From positions 2,170,001 through 2,234,000 of the forward strand of contig NW_008805065.1 in NCBI RefSeq assembly GCF_000004825.1: DNA of 64,000 nucleotides, written 5' to 3'. The position numbers and the translations under genes are program-made. The notes under the pieces are model-generated. The model ran no database searches. It was not told the origin of the DNA and worked only from the letters and a program-made list of their open reading frames with translations. This document shows positions 23,154 through 35,800 of the stretch, piece after piece. The DNA is from Heterostelium album PN500 (taxonomy: Eukaryota > Evosea > Eumycetozoa > Acytosteliales > Acytosteliaceae). The number at the start of each line of letters is the position of its first letter. The stretch's first letter is position 1.

Positions 23154-24420
23154 ATGTCAAACAACAATAATAACAATAATAGTAGTAATCCATCAGAGGA
23201 TATAAAAGTACCTTTTAATGAGCCAACAACAGATAAAGAAGCGTATGGATTAGAATTAAAGCATGTCCACCAAATCTACGATGTGATCTCTTCACACTTT
23301 GATAACACACGATACAAGGTATAAATAAACATGATTAGTAGTACTACAGTAGTCATAGAAATATAATATAGTTGTGTAAAAGAGTCAGAATGTGGAACAG
23401 TTTATTTTTATTTTTAAATATCTTCTTTCTTTCTCTTTCTTTCTCTTTCTCACTTTTTCTCTCTATCTATTTAGTAATATGATCTATTATATCTCCCAAC
23501 ATTTCAGTCTTTTTTATTTTTCTTTAACTTTTTAATGCACTACTTTAATTCATACTTTACTTGGATATATATCATACTTTCATACCGTTCATTCATTATT
23601 AACATGTTTATTGTTGTTTGATATCAAAGGCATGGCCAATGGTTGAGAAATTTTTAAATGAACAGATGGTTGGTGCTATCGGAGTAGATGTCGGTTGTGG
23701 GAATGGAAAGTATTTAAATATAAACTCATCCAATATATTTTCGATTGGTTCAGATATTTGCAGTAGTTTTGCATCGATTAGTGCTCAAAAGGGAAGTGAA
23801 TCATTGGTTGCAGATGGTCTAATTCTTCCTTATAAAACGAATTCTTTTGTAAGTATTAAAGAAATCGAGACAAGAATTAGAATGAGAAATTGACAGACAT
23901 TCTCACCAACAACACAACTCAAAAAGTATTGATTCTAAATCTGAGCATGATAATTAACATCATTCATTATATTTATTTAAATAATATATAAACTACATTC
24001 TGTTGTTATTATTATTAGGATTATGCTATTTCCATTGCAGTTATACATCATTTCTCTACGGTTGAGCGTAGAGTCAACGCATTGAGAGAGGTAGTTAGAG
24101 TACTGAAACCGGGTGGTGTTTTTTTGGTTACAGCGTGGGCAATGACACAGAAATGGAAGGGAAAGAACTACGATTCACAAGATGTAATGGTACCTTGGAT
24201 GTTCCAACAAAAGTTTAGCAATGGCACAGAGAATACCACTGAAATCGAATCGACACCCGTTCAAAAGTCAGGCACCAACTATCAAAAATTTCACAGATAC
24301 TATCACCTTTTCGATGAAGGTGAATTCGAGCATCTCTTTTCACAAGTCTCAAACATTGAAATCCTTTCAAATAATTTAGATCACGATAACTATTATTGTT
24401 TCATAAGGAAATTAGAATAA
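23154..24420 (+). CDS. trm9: tRNA (uridine wobble) methyltransferase TRM9/ALKBH8-type
   Basis: Exons 23154-23318, 23630-23848 and 24019-24420 encode 261 residues with phase-0 junctions (TRYKAWPMV, KTNSFDYAI). An Asn/Ser-rich N-terminus leads into YGLELKHVHQIYDVISSHFD, the conserved Trm9 start. Then follow motif I DVGCGNGKYLNIN, GSDIC, VADGLILPYK and the diagnostic FDYAISIAVIHHFSTVERRV and VLKPGGVFLVTAWAM. Trm9 with Trm112 methylates the carboxymethyl group of cm5U at the wobble position of tRNA-Arg and tRNA-Glu (family knowledge), so the protein is cytoplasmic. No AlkB or RRM domain is attached, so it is the yeast-type stand-alone enzyme. Its stop lies 78 bases from the stop of the converging TPR gene. 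Confidence 0.93.
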
Positions 24421-24498
24421 TAATAATAATAGGTTAATAATAATTAATACGAATTTGTATTATTACAATCGGTAAAAGTTTATAATTGGTTTTTTATT

Positions 24499-27400
24499 TT
24501 ATTTTTGAGTTGATGGATCAGTTGTTGTATCAGCTTCTGGTTGTGTATTTTCAGTTGGTTGTGTTTGGGTTGTTGTTGTTGTTGATGTTGGATCAACTGG
24601 AGTTGTAGCGGTGGTATCTGTCTTTGATTGTTTCTTTATGGCTGGCTTTGAAAAAGGTAAGGCAGGTACTACACCCATATTATTTCTATTGAGCTTTCTC
24701 TTTCCTGATGACTGAGGTGTTTCGGTGGTACCTCCACTTGGTGCCGGCGAATCTGGAACGAATCCAATGATTGGTTGAATCTCTACTGAATCATTGTTTG
24801 GATTGTTATTGTTGTTTTCATCGTCGTTTGCATCGTCTTCCAACATTGCAGAGTCATTGTTTGCTGACTCTTCAATCTTCTCTTCCTCTTCCTCGAGTTC
24901 CTCGTCGGAGAATGTGCTCTGGGAATCATTCTCCAACTTTTGTTTCTTTACTACATGTGGTGTTGAGTCTCCTGTCGGTGTCGAAATGTCGTCGGTAACT
25001 ACTGTATCGATGAGATTCTCTTCTGAGATCTCTTCATCCTTTAATTCACCATCTTCCTCTTGTTGTTGATGTGGTGACTCGACCATAGCTTGATCTTGTG
25101 CAGGTGGTGAAAGTTGTTGGAAAACAGTTTGTGGTGTCAGTGCAGATGCGAAAGGATTTGGTGAAGAAATTGTAGTTGGTGGTTGAGTTTGTTGGACTAA
25201 AACTGGTTCTGGTGTAATTGGTGTTTGAACAGGTGTTTGTATTGGTGTTTGAACAGGTGTGGATACGACTGGTGCTGGAGCGGCTTGAGCTAGAGTGGCT
25301 TGAACTGGAGCGGCTTGAACTGGAACTTGAACTGGAGCGGCTTGAGCTGGGGTATTGGTAGTGGTAGTGGTAGTAGTTACAGCAGGTTGATTTGCGAGTG
25401 CAGATGGTTTGAACAATGAATTTACTAATGAAGAAGATGGTTTCTTTAGAACACGTTTGCGAAGTGGTGGTGGAGTTGGCGATGCTGGTTGTTCTGTTGT
25501 TGAAGCTGGAGTAACAGTGTTAAAGATTGATGTGGTGGCGGTTGGAGTAGTTACTGGAACACTGGTGGTACCGAAAATAGAGGCAGCTGGAGAGACAACT
25601 GGTGCGAATGGAGAGGCAGGAGCAGCTGGAGCGGGAGGTGGAGCTGAGACTGCGACTGGAGTTGCTACCGGTGTGACAACTGTTTGTGTAACAGCGGCAG
25701 CGGCAGGTGCAGGAACTTTCTTTGTATGTTCGAAAAGCTTCAATCTCGATTTGAGAACCTCCATTTGTTCGGTAAGTTCCTTTGTCTTTTCTTTATCTTC
25801 GTTCGATTTCTTTAGCTGTTCATCCTTGTCCTTGACCATCTTTGACAGGGCAGACAACTTCTTCTTGTATTCTGTGACTGTCTTCTCTTGGGTTTCTGTG
25901 GCTGTCTTATCGGCACTCGATTTGAATGCAGTGAATTGGCTGTTGATTTCCTCCAGCTGTTTCTTGGTGGTCTCTAGCTCTAGCTTTGTGGCAGAGACTG
26001 TCGATTGCTGTTTCTTGGCCTCGTCCTTCCAGTGCTTGGCATGCTTCTTTAGCTCTTCGGTTTGCTTCTTGACCTCTTCGTATTGTTCGACCACCTGTTG
26101 ATTCTCTTTGGTGAGTACATCGAATTGCTCGAGCAACTTCTGATGGACTTCCGGATCGATCGATTGGTACTTGTGGAGAAGTTTCTCGACCTTGGTTGAC
26201 CAGTTGGCGATTTCCAACTTTTGTGAGGCAATCTCTTCACGCAACACCTGAGTTTCCATCTCGAGAGCACGGTTTCTCTGGACGAGTGGAGCGAGTTTCT
26301 CCTCGGTTTCGCGCAGCTTCTCTTGCGACTCCTTGAGCAATTGAGTCAACTTGTTTGTCTCTCCCTTCAACATTATATTGGACTCTCTGAACAGATTCAT
26401 TTGATCGAGTTGCTTAACTACTTCATCGTGTTTCTTAGCGCTAAACACAACGGTCTTGAGATGCTCTTGTGATTCGCTGAGTTTCTGGTTGAGTGTATCG
26501 ATAATCTTTTGATTCATCTGAGTGGTCTGTTTCAAACGACTGTTCTCCTGGGTGAGTGATTCATTCTTGACTTCCAATATCTTTTGTTCACGTGCCTGTA
26601 CGTGGACCAACTCTCTCAGGTCGGCAACCAACTTGTTGCTTTGTTCGTCTGCACTGGTGCCACTGGAGATCAACGATGTCATTCTCTCGATCTTGGAGTT
26701 CTGATCGGTGAACGACTCGATCTGTGTTTGCAATAGGGTATTCTGATGTTTCAAATCTTTGATGCGCTCTTCGAATTCGCTGACTTGTGATCGGTAGAGA
26801 TTCTCTTTTTCCTCCCACGATTGCTGAGCGGCTTCGAATGTCTTGACACCAGTGTCCATCTTGGAGGTGATAGTATTGATTACGTTCTTGGCTTCTTGGA
26901 GTTCCGCTCTGAGAGTTGGCAACATCTTGATATCGTGAGCGTGCAAATCGAGTTGTCTCTCGTAGTTCTCAGTGGCGCGCTGTGCCAATGCCGATTGGAT
27001 CTTGGCTTCTTCGAGTGCTTGTTTCTGTGCGTCTTGCAACTCATCGATTCGCTTAAAGAGTGTTTGTTTCTCCTTGATAAGAGAGTCTCTCTCGGCAACA
27101 ATCAAATCGATATCCTGCTTGTGAGAACTTGAGAATTGTTCGTATTTCTCCAAGCGTACCGATTGATCTTTGAGCTGTGCTTGCAAGTTGTTGGCAGCTT
27201 CAATCGACTCCTTCAACTTCTCTTCGAATTCGATTCTCAAACGATTCGATTCCTCCTTGAGTTTTGTCAAATCATTCTCATTGGACAAAGCAATCGATTT
27301 GTAATGAATGACATTCTCCTTCTCCTGTGAGAGTGACTCTTTGAGACTTTCAATCTCTGACTTGGCCAGCGAGAGATCGAGACTGTTCTCAGGATTGGAA

Positions 27401-30400
27401 CTAGTGTTACCACCACTACCACTTGGAACAGCAGCATTGTTGTTTGATGATGATTGTGATTGTTGTTGTTGTTGCTGTTGTCTCTCCAACATGGAATTGA
27501 ATCTAATCTCGTTGGTAGAGATTTGATTCTCGAGAGTGGTAATCTTTTGTTGAAGATTCTGTTCTTGAATCTTGTATTTCAACAGCTTCTCTTTGGTCTC
27601 TGCAATCTCTTTCTCCTTCTTTTCGTAGCGTTCACGTGATTCGCTCAGTTGATGGTTGAGTGAGTAGTTGTTATCCTTGTGAGCCTGCTTCTCATCGTCC
27701 AACTCCTTCTTTAGCGCAATACGAATGGTTTCCTGCGAGTTGAGGTCGTTCTCCAGCTTTCTACGTAGCTCTTGTTCTACACCCTCCTTTGTTGTATTCA
27801 TATTGTTGACGGTGTTCAAGATGCTCTCGAGATTCGACTTTTCATTTGACAGCCATTTGTTTGTCTCGAGCAATCTTTGTTCGGACGACTTGAGAATCTC
27901 GTTCTCCGACTTGAAGTTTGATAGTCTCGACTCCAATTGACGCAACTGCTCTTGGATTTGAGTGTTGTTGTTTCGTTGCTCCTCGAACGACTGTTGGTGT
28001 TTGACGATGATCTGCATGTACTCGTTGTTCTTCTGACGGTATTGGTTGAGTTCCTTCTCTTGCGATGCGACCGATAGCGACAAGACCTTGTTGCTCTCGG
28101 TCAACAGTGTAACCTGAGTCTCTGATTGCACCAAGCTAATCTTGTTGGATGTGCTCGATTCGCGGAGAATATCCAACTTGGATTGCAGTGACTTTTCATT
28201 CTCTGTACGATCCTTGACGTATTGTTCATACTCCTGTTGAAGTTCCTCATACAACTTGGTTGTCTTTTCCAACTCTTTTCTCAACTCGTCGCCGTTGTTG
28301 TTGCTGTTGGATGGCTCACGTGACGAAGATGTGGAATTCACCCGATTTAATGAACGATGAGAATGACGACTTCATTGGCGATGCAATGTCGTCGTTCACC
28401 AACAAACCAGAGTTTTGTGAAAGATTCTTAAAGTAATCTCTCTGTTTGACTAGCGACTGGATTGCCTCGGCTTGTCTCTCACGAGACGAACGCAACACAC
28501 CAAGCTCTTGAATGGCAATCTCTAGTTTCTTGTCGTTCTGGCTGTGCAGTGACAACTCCTGACTGAGAGTACGCACATTTCTCATCAACTCTTGATTTCT
28601 AATTTGTAGCTCCTCGATCGTCGAGAAGGTAATGAGTGAATCCGGTATGATTTGATCGACCTCTGTTGGCGATAACGAAGACGACGACAAAGAAGATCTA
28701 GAGTGTTGCATCGATGATTGTTGTTGATCTGGTACAATCGATGCAGATTTTAAGCTTCTCGTGGTATCGAGTGCCTCCTTCAAGAGATTTCTTACTTGCT
28801 TCTGAAGGTCACTGCTCTCTTGGCGTAATTTTGCATTCTCGGTGGACAATGTCTGAATCTTTAGTGTCAGCGTATCCTTCTCCGATTGCAACTCCTGGTA
28901 GGTGTTCAACAACTTCTCCTGACTCTTTAGCAAACGTTGATACTCTCTGTTCTTCTCGTGGATAATCGGTGCCTTCTTCTCGACTTCGCGCAACACATGC
29001 TCCAAATTGTCCTGAAGGAATCGCTTCTCGCGCTTCTCGTGGAGCGACAACTTGGTCAAGTCGTCGTAACGCACAACCATATCGAGCAGCTCCCTACGGA
29101 TATCCTCACGACTGCCAAGCTCCACCACTTCCTGTAGTCTACGCTTGATTGGTTCCGAAAGCAATGGAATATCGTTCTGCGACATCAAGTCGGGTGTGGA
29201 AATACCGTTGTTGTTGTTGCCGTTGCTGCTATTACCAGAGTTATTATTGCTATTGTTATTCTTGTATTCATCGTACTCTTTAAGAACACGTTGATAGTTC
29301 TCCTCGAGTGAATCGTATGCATCTTCCATCTTCTTGTAGGCCTGCTCGTGTTCTTCGCGCAACTTGCGATCAACGTCTTTCAGTTGGTCGATCTGAGTTT
29401 GCAACAAACTAACCTTCTTTGTCGCTTCATCTTGACCGTCCTTATACAAATTGGCCAAACGCTTCTGAATGTCCAATTCATGCTCAAACTGTGTTGCATT
29501 CTGGATAGTCTGATCTTTCAGCGTCTTTATCTCCTTCTGATAGCGATCCAATGATTTCTCATACTCGGCGATAACACCTTCCTTTGACTTTATCTGGTTC
29601 TGTAATCTCTGATTCTCATCTTGTTGGAAATCACACTTACTTGTTGTCTCTGTCAATATCGATTTCTAAAACAAAACAAAGCAAACAAGTTAATACATGT
29701 TCAGTACTACTAAACAATTTAAAGTAACAACAACTTACAATCTCTTTAAGTTCATTGAAATAATGTTTGGTATGTTTCTCACAAGACTCTGAGAGATGTT
29801 GATTCTGATTCTTTAGTTCGTTGATCTCTTGTTTGAGTCGCATGATCAGGTATTCGTTGGAGGTCTTCTCGTTCTCGAGTGTCAACATCTTTGAGGACAT
29901 CTCGCCCTTTACTCTAATGGTTTCGTTGAGACGCTCTGTCAGCTTCTTGACTGCGTCTGTCTCCTCGACGATATCCTTCTCCTTACGACCGATGATATCG
30001 TGTAGACTTGCCTTCTCCTTGTGCAACTCATCGTAGAGTTTACCCAATGCATTGGTTCTAGATTCCTTCTCAATCAACATCTGTTTCAACTTTGTCATCT
30101 CCTCCAAATACTCTGTATTCTTTTGATCTATAACAGTAACAATCAATCAATCAATATATCAATCGATTAGTTCATATAATCATAATAAATATATTATCTA
30201 TAATCATTTACTATACTTACTTAACAATTGAATATCATTTCTAAACTTATTGTTCTCTTGTAGAACAGTATCATAATCTTTCTTACAACTGACATACTTT
30301 GCTTCTACTTGTTGAAATAGTTGTTCTGTTTGTTTATTTAATGATAATAAGATGATGAATAGTTGGATGTTTAGTTAGATGTTGTTAGTTTAAACTAATG

Positions 30401-30608
30401 TAATAGAGAGTAAGTAGTATAACAATAACATACCTGAATTTGTTGAATCAACTAATGATTTAGCAGAGATTGTTTCCAATGATTGTTTGAGTTGCTTTAT
30501 CTTTTGTTCAGCTCTGTTGACAATTTGCATTGGATCTTGTGAGAGTTGATTGAATTCCTCTCTTGTGAGGAAAGAACAACCCCATGGTTGATTCTGAACC
30601 TCTGTCAT
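24499..30608 (-). CDS. tpr: Nuclear-basket coiled-coil protein TPR/Mlp1/Megator; apparent frameshift
   Basis: Exons 30608-30434, 30325-30221, 30127-29739 and 29665-24499. The first three join in frame (STNSEQLFQQ, QLLNQKNTEY, KEIKSILTET). The last long exon runs in one frame to about 28345 and then in another, so one extra base is present; without it the product is 1944 residues, close to metazoan TPR. From the start (MTEVQNQPWGCSFLTREEFN) to about residue 1330 the protein is almost continuous heptad coiled coil. The C-terminal 600 residues are Pro/Ala/Thr/Gln-rich, then very acidic (EEEEEKIEESAND), with basic clusters (KRKLNRN, KKQSK) that could be nuclear localisation signals. TPR lines the nuclear side of the pore and serves mRNA export and spindle checkpoint functions (family knowledge). 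The family call rests on architecture and length. Confidence 0.85.
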
Positions 30609-31362
30609 TTATTCTGTTCAAACTATATACTTTGTTTTTCCTATAAAAATTGATATAAATCTAACTATCTAACTATATATATTTATATATTTATATAAAA
30701 CTATTAATTAATATTAAATTAATAAATATAGTTAGTAATTGTTTGAATAAGATCAACAACAATTCAATTAGTATTAAAAAAAAACTAATATTTTTTCAAT
30801 CGATTTGATGATCATTATTTTCAAAAAATTTGGTTTTTTTTTTTGGAGGGATAAAGACTTGAAGAAATAAATTGTCTTTATATCGAACTATTTAATAACA
30901 TGCTTCAGAATTACTATGTTTATTAATATTAATATTGAGACTTTTAGCTAGATATGTTATTGTTGTTGTTGTTGTTGTTGATCATTATAGTCATAGAAAT
31001 ATCATGAAATCAATAATGCAGGATGGATAATCATTACTATCAACTCTTTAGATACAAGCTACTCAGAGGTTAATCAATCTATAACATAGCAAATAGAAGT
31101 GTGGGTGATTTACTTTATATCTAAAGAAACAACGAACACATGATCATTGAGGTTATTAACAAATGAATATATATTCTACAACAATTTAATTAAATTTGGA
31201 ATATTTTATATTTAATCTCGATGATATTATCAGTTATAAACATCGTCGGTCAGCATACAGATACAACATCGAGGTGATCATCATGAGTTTTGATTCATAA
31301 ATAAAAAATACAAAATAAAAAAACAATATCTCCCTTTATGTAACAATACATGGTTTATTTAT
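30609..31362. other. TPR promoter and spacer, no gene
   Basis: About 750 bases. A run of TTGTTG repeats lies at about 30958-30979, with TATATTTATATATTTATATA at 30677-30696. No coding frame or RNA gene was recognised. Confidence 0.5.
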
Positions 31363-31758
31363 TTATCTATTTGCATCACCGAGTAGAGGGTAATACCATG
31401 ATCTTATTTTATCAAAATCGGTGTCGGTGTGTTGTTTCAATGTGATAGCAATGTATCTATTCAAAGTATTAAGCTTTCTCGCTGCTTCTCTTCCCTTTAC
31501 TGCAACTTCATCATTGTCAGTTGTATTTTTATTTGTTAATCCATTCACAGTTGCTGAAAGAGCACTTTTATTTCTATTCTTACATAGCACAGCTAGCTCG
31601 GTATCTGATTTTTTATATGCCTTTGCAGCTATGATTATCTTTGCTTTCCATTCATCAACTGAGTGTTGTAATTGTTTCTTATTACTTTGTCTTTTAATTG
31701 AGACCTTTTTGTTGGTTGCTGTATTTGTTGTTGTTGTTGTTGACATTTTGTTCTTCAT
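31363..31758 (-). CDS. Orphan basic protein, 131 residues
   Basis: An intact frame from ATG (MKNKMSTTTTTNTATNKK; a second Met five codons in may be the start) to stop. After a Thr-rich basic leader comes a well-formed helical region (VDEWKAKIIIAAKAYKKSDT, then ELAVLCKNRNKSALSATVNG) and a C-terminus ending SWYYPLLGDANR. Composition is not that of random A/T DNA (Trp, Asp, Glu and Cys present), so it is probably real. I do not recognise a family. No signal peptide or membrane segment. A/T-rich flanks separate it from the TPR gene. Confidence 0.5.
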   Translation of the reverse strand: MKNKMSTTTTTNTATNKKVSIKRQSNKKQLQHSVDEWKAKIIIAAKAYKKSDTELAVLCKNRNKSALSATVNGLTNKNTTDNDEVAVKGREAARKLNTLNRYIAITLKQHTDTDFDKIRSWYYPLLGDANR

Positions 31759-31845
31759 AATATAACAAATATGTTTACAAATTAAAAATTTATTAATTAA
31801 TATTTTGCAAAATAAAAAGATAAAATACCAAGATTACATACACAA

Positions 31846-31962
31846 CGATTCGAAACACTTCAATCATTAATACCACCTGTAGCTGGTAACGATGATGACT
31901 TTGATGATGACTTTGATGAAGTTGATGGAGTTGCAGATGGTATCGCTGATGTAGTGGTGTAG
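31846..31962 (+). other. Orphan acidic C-terminal-like ORF fragment ending at the hairpin
   Basis: A frame without its own ATG reads RFETLQSLIPPVAGN, then DDDFDDDFDEVDGVADG, then IADVVV and a stop whose last bases are the first bases of the inverted repeat at 31961. Composition looks like the acidic end of a protein, yet no exon leading into it is visible. It could be a relic exon or the end of a mobile-element gene. Confidence 0.3.
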
Positions 31963-32073
31963 TATATTATTCAAACAAATACATGTTAAACTCTAAAATT
32001 GTCAAACATATCCGCCACATAAACAATCAGGTTTGACAATTTTAGAGTTTAACATGTATTTGTTTGATATACT
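31961..32073. repeat. Long perfect inverted repeat (37-bp arms, 23-nt loop)
   Basis: Arms 31971-32007 and 32031-32067 are exactly complementary over 37 bases; six more pairs (AGTATA at 31961-31966 with TATACT at 32068-32073) extend the stem beyond a four-base bulge. The loop (32008-32030) is less A/T-rich and contains CCGCC. An RNA from either strand would fold to a hairpin of over 40 pairs. It may be a small-RNA precursor, a hairpin transposon remnant or a transcription end structure. Confidence 0.95.
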
Positions 32074-32540
32074 AATAAAAATAGTTTTGTTTTAGATGAT
32101 CAAATTACTGATGTTAACATCATATTTATAACTAGTTTTTTTCCGCATAGTAATTTAATTTTCATTTGTCAGTTGTTTACGTCAAAATGATGTTTTGTGA
32201 AAATAATAAAAAATTAATATAGTTTTATTTATTTAAATTATTATCCCAATCTTAAATAATAATATCTGAAAAGGGAGATTACACTATTTGTTTTGTAAGT
32301 AGTAGACAAAGATCCAATGATGCAATGATAGAAAATAGAAAATCAAATAAAATAATTGATTTTATGTGGTTTTTTGTAGTTTGTAAGTTACAGTGTGTGA
32401 TGAAATTAATACAGGGTTATTTTCTTAATGTATTCTAATTAGATATTCATCATGGAGGAAAAGGAAAGAAATATATATATAGTTTTAGTTATTTATTTCT
32501 GTATTATTTATAACATTAATTAATTTTGTTTTGTTTAAAA

Positions 32541-32759
32541 ATGAGCATAATAACAATTTGTCAGTCATTGATTTCATTATTTTTATTATTAGTTATCATC
32601 AATATTGTAGTTCCAATTATCAAATTCATTGTATTTATATATGATATATATATAACACTTCCAATGGCCTTGGAGATAGGGAAATCAAATCTTTCACAAA
32701 GTTTAGAGGAATATGGATATCATACATTAGAGGGTATAATTCCCCTAACTAAATATTAA
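32541..32759 (+). CDS. Small orphan membrane protein, 72 residues
   Basis: From the ATG at 32541 a hydrophobic segment (about 8-38, ISLFLLLVIINIVVPIIKFI and on) is followed by a soluble tail with ordinary composition (LPMALEIGKSNLSQSLEEYG then YHTLEGIIPLTKY). The amphipathic tail argues for a real gene. A possible 3' AATAAA lies at 32776-32781. No family recognised; could be missed by length cut-offs. Confidence 0.4.
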   Translation: MSIITICQSLISLFLLLVIINIVVPIIKFIVFIYDIYITLPMALEIGKSNLSQSLEEYGYHTLEGIIPLTKY

Positions 32760-32869
32760 CAACAAATTGAATACTAATAAAATTACTTGTTTATTCTTAA
32801 AACTCTGAGTAAGCATGTGTGTGGATTATTAATTTATTATTATACTACAAATGTAAATTTAAATTTAAA

Positions 32870-35800
32870 TCATTTTTTATTAGTTGTTGTTGTTGGCTGT
32901 TGATAACCTAATAAATTTAAATTTTTCTTTGAGTAATGAGTCGGACCCTTTATCGTTTTGAGGTACTTGGTGAGCAGTGTTTTGATTTCCGGTGAATCGG
33001 TGATTGCCATTTCGAAATGGGTCAGCGGCAAATCCAGGATGACTGTGAGTGAATCGGGCGAGGATTTAGTGGCGCACAGCAGGAATCCCTTCCAGAGTTG
33101 TGGATCTTGCCAGATCTGTTTCGCCACCAACTCACGAAGCATATCGACAATGAACTGTTTGAGATGCGGGAATTTCTGGAGTGCCTGAAGCATTGTTCTC
33201 ATCAGTGTCTTGGGCAGCGTAGGTTGAACTATAAGCTGTTGAATGGTTACGGCCAGTGTCTCCTGTCGGAAAACATCGGTATTCTTGATGCAGGTATCGA
33301 TCGTTTGAATCACTGGGATCGTATTCTCACTGTTCATTATCAAGTGGAGGTGAACCAGTAGTTCGGATGGTGAGAGCGGTGCATGTTTCATCGACATCAT
33401 CTCAACAAACTTGGCAATATCGGAAGGTGGCATAACAAAGGTTGGCAGCATCTCAATGATCTCTGACTTGTCCAAACCATTGACAACAGGCAACAAGAAT
33501 TTAACATCCTTTGTTGATTTCGAAAGTGTTCTAACAGATTGAACAAATTCTTTTGATAATAATGGTTGTTCCGCTGCAGCTGTTGTTGTTGATACTTCTG
33601 AATCTGATGTTGTTGTTGTTGTTGTTGCTTTTGAAGTTGATAAACTATCAATAATTTGATAGACTAACTTTTCAGATCCAACCGGACATACTTGGATGAT
33701 TTGAAGTAACGATTCGTTCGCTTGTCCAATCGAGGAAACAACAGGTCCAATCATTTCAACAATCATATCTTTGACTGCGTCTGTACATCGTGGATAGCAT
33801 TCGATTACCTCGGTTAGGAGTGACGGCTTCTTGGCGCATATCGAAAAGAAAAGTTGCAGTTTGTTGTTGATGGTCGGTTTATCTTGGTTCATTGATTGGT
33901 CGTCTGGCTGCGGTAACACCGAGAGAAGTTGGTCGATGACAAACAACTCTATCTTTTGTGAGAGTGATGCGAATTTAAACAACTCTTCGCTTAGGACACG
34001 CACGGTATTCGCGCGAATGAATTCATTCGGATCGACAGCATGATTGAATAGACACTGCAGACATCGATCTCTCGAGATTGGTCGCCAGATGATCAAGCTC
34101 AGCAGTGTGTTGAGACCGAGCAGCACCAGTGTCGTATCGTTACAACAGAGTGCGATATGATCCATCAAGCCAGAGGTGATCACTGGAATCTCCAGGATAA
34201 AGTCACTCACTATCATCTGATGTTGTTTGTCGTCGTCGAATGCGTATTTCGCTTGGAGTTTCTTTACGATGTTGATGAGTAGCTGTGCGTATCGGTTGGT
34301 TTCTTCGTTGTCGTCGGCGAGTAACAACGACAGCTGATACTCATTCTGCAGCCACTGCAGTGCAAGCTCGCGTCTATTTACAAATTCCTCGAGGATATAT
34401 TCGATCATCTGATTCTGGAGGAGGTGATTGGCGTTCGATTCCTTACGTTCGTTCACCGATAGTAGCCTGGCAAACAGCGATGACCACAACAGTTTCTTGC
34501 CACCTTGGATCGCTCCTTTCTCAGAGTGTTTCAATCTCTGCATCGAACGGTCAATTATATTATTGATTTGATCTGTGTTTAAAGTGGGAATCTTAAATGT
34601 TGGATTGATAGAGAATCCCTGAGTAATATCGGAAGTCGATGCTGTTGTCGTCGATGCTGTTGTCGTTGTTGTCGATGTCGTGGAAGTGGAAGTGACGCCA
34701 CGCATTTCATTCGAATCGAGACCATCGGGATTATCATTGTCAGGCTTGCTAACAGCTCCAATTCCAGCATTTGCATCTTGTTCTTTGTCCTGATCCAACA
34801 ACTCTTCTGACTCTAACAACTTATCCAACTCTGGTTCTTCTTGTTCTTGCTCCTCTTCATAGACATCGATTGGTTTAGCTGTAGGAGACAACAGTGTTGT
34901 TGAAGTAGATGGTTGACTTGTATCCATTGGCATTGTCATTGCTGCATTCGGTATTCCAATCGAAGAAATAGCTGAACCAACGCTATTGTTATCGATCATA
35001 CCAATTGGTAGTGGAGGTGATTCACTCTTACGTCTTGGATCGTTGGTTGTCGCTGATTTAAAAGTTGGTGGTGGAATGATTGGTGTTGGTGGTGATGTCA
35101 ACATGTTGTTGTTGTTGGGTGGATATGGATAGGATGTTGATGATGGTGGTGGTGAAGATAATGATTGTATTGGTTGTTGATAGGAATTTACAAATTGAAA
35201 GAGTTTGTCTGTGTTTTGATTGTGTTGTATATTTTGAAGTAAACTAAAAAATGGTGATATATTCATGTTCTCTATAATGAGATCAGCAACGAAATCAGGT
35301 CTAAGTGATTCGAGTGATGAACTTTAAGAATAGAATATTGAATCAACAATAAATAAAAAAAAGAAAGGATTTGAATTAATATAACTTCTTTCTATTTCTT
35401 TTATTTTATGATTAAAAATCATAATAAAAACATGTATACTAATATCATTTAGCATCAATCTTAAAGATGTTCTCTTCGTAATAATTGAACAGCTGTTATT
35501 GTTGTTATTGTTATTGTTGTAATACTTGTTGTTGTTATTGTTGTTGTTGTTGTTGTTGTTTAATTTTGATACATACATAACTTTTAATTGAGTTTCATTA
35601 TCTAAATGAATACCTGGTTTATATATAATCGGTGATGGTATTCTATTATTGTTATTATTGATATATCCATTGTTATTTTGTTGAAATTGTTGAAATTGTT
35701 GTTGCTGTTGTTGTTGTTGTAATAAATGTTGTTGTTGTTGTTGTTGTGTTTGTTGTTGTTGAATCTGCTGTTGTTGTTGTTGTTCAGATTTCAATTTCTT

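Noticed and set aside
25409-26101. 230-codon open frame antisense to TPR, rich in Gly/Ala/Val
   Set aside because: It mirrors the Pro/Ala/Thr-rich TPR tail; repetitive and unsupported.
32870-35321. Treating the last symplekin exon as a stand-alone gene starting MNISPFF
   Set aside because: An upstream exon joins in frame (KVISSLESLRPDFVADLIIE) and gives the full HEAT-plus-symplekin architecture.
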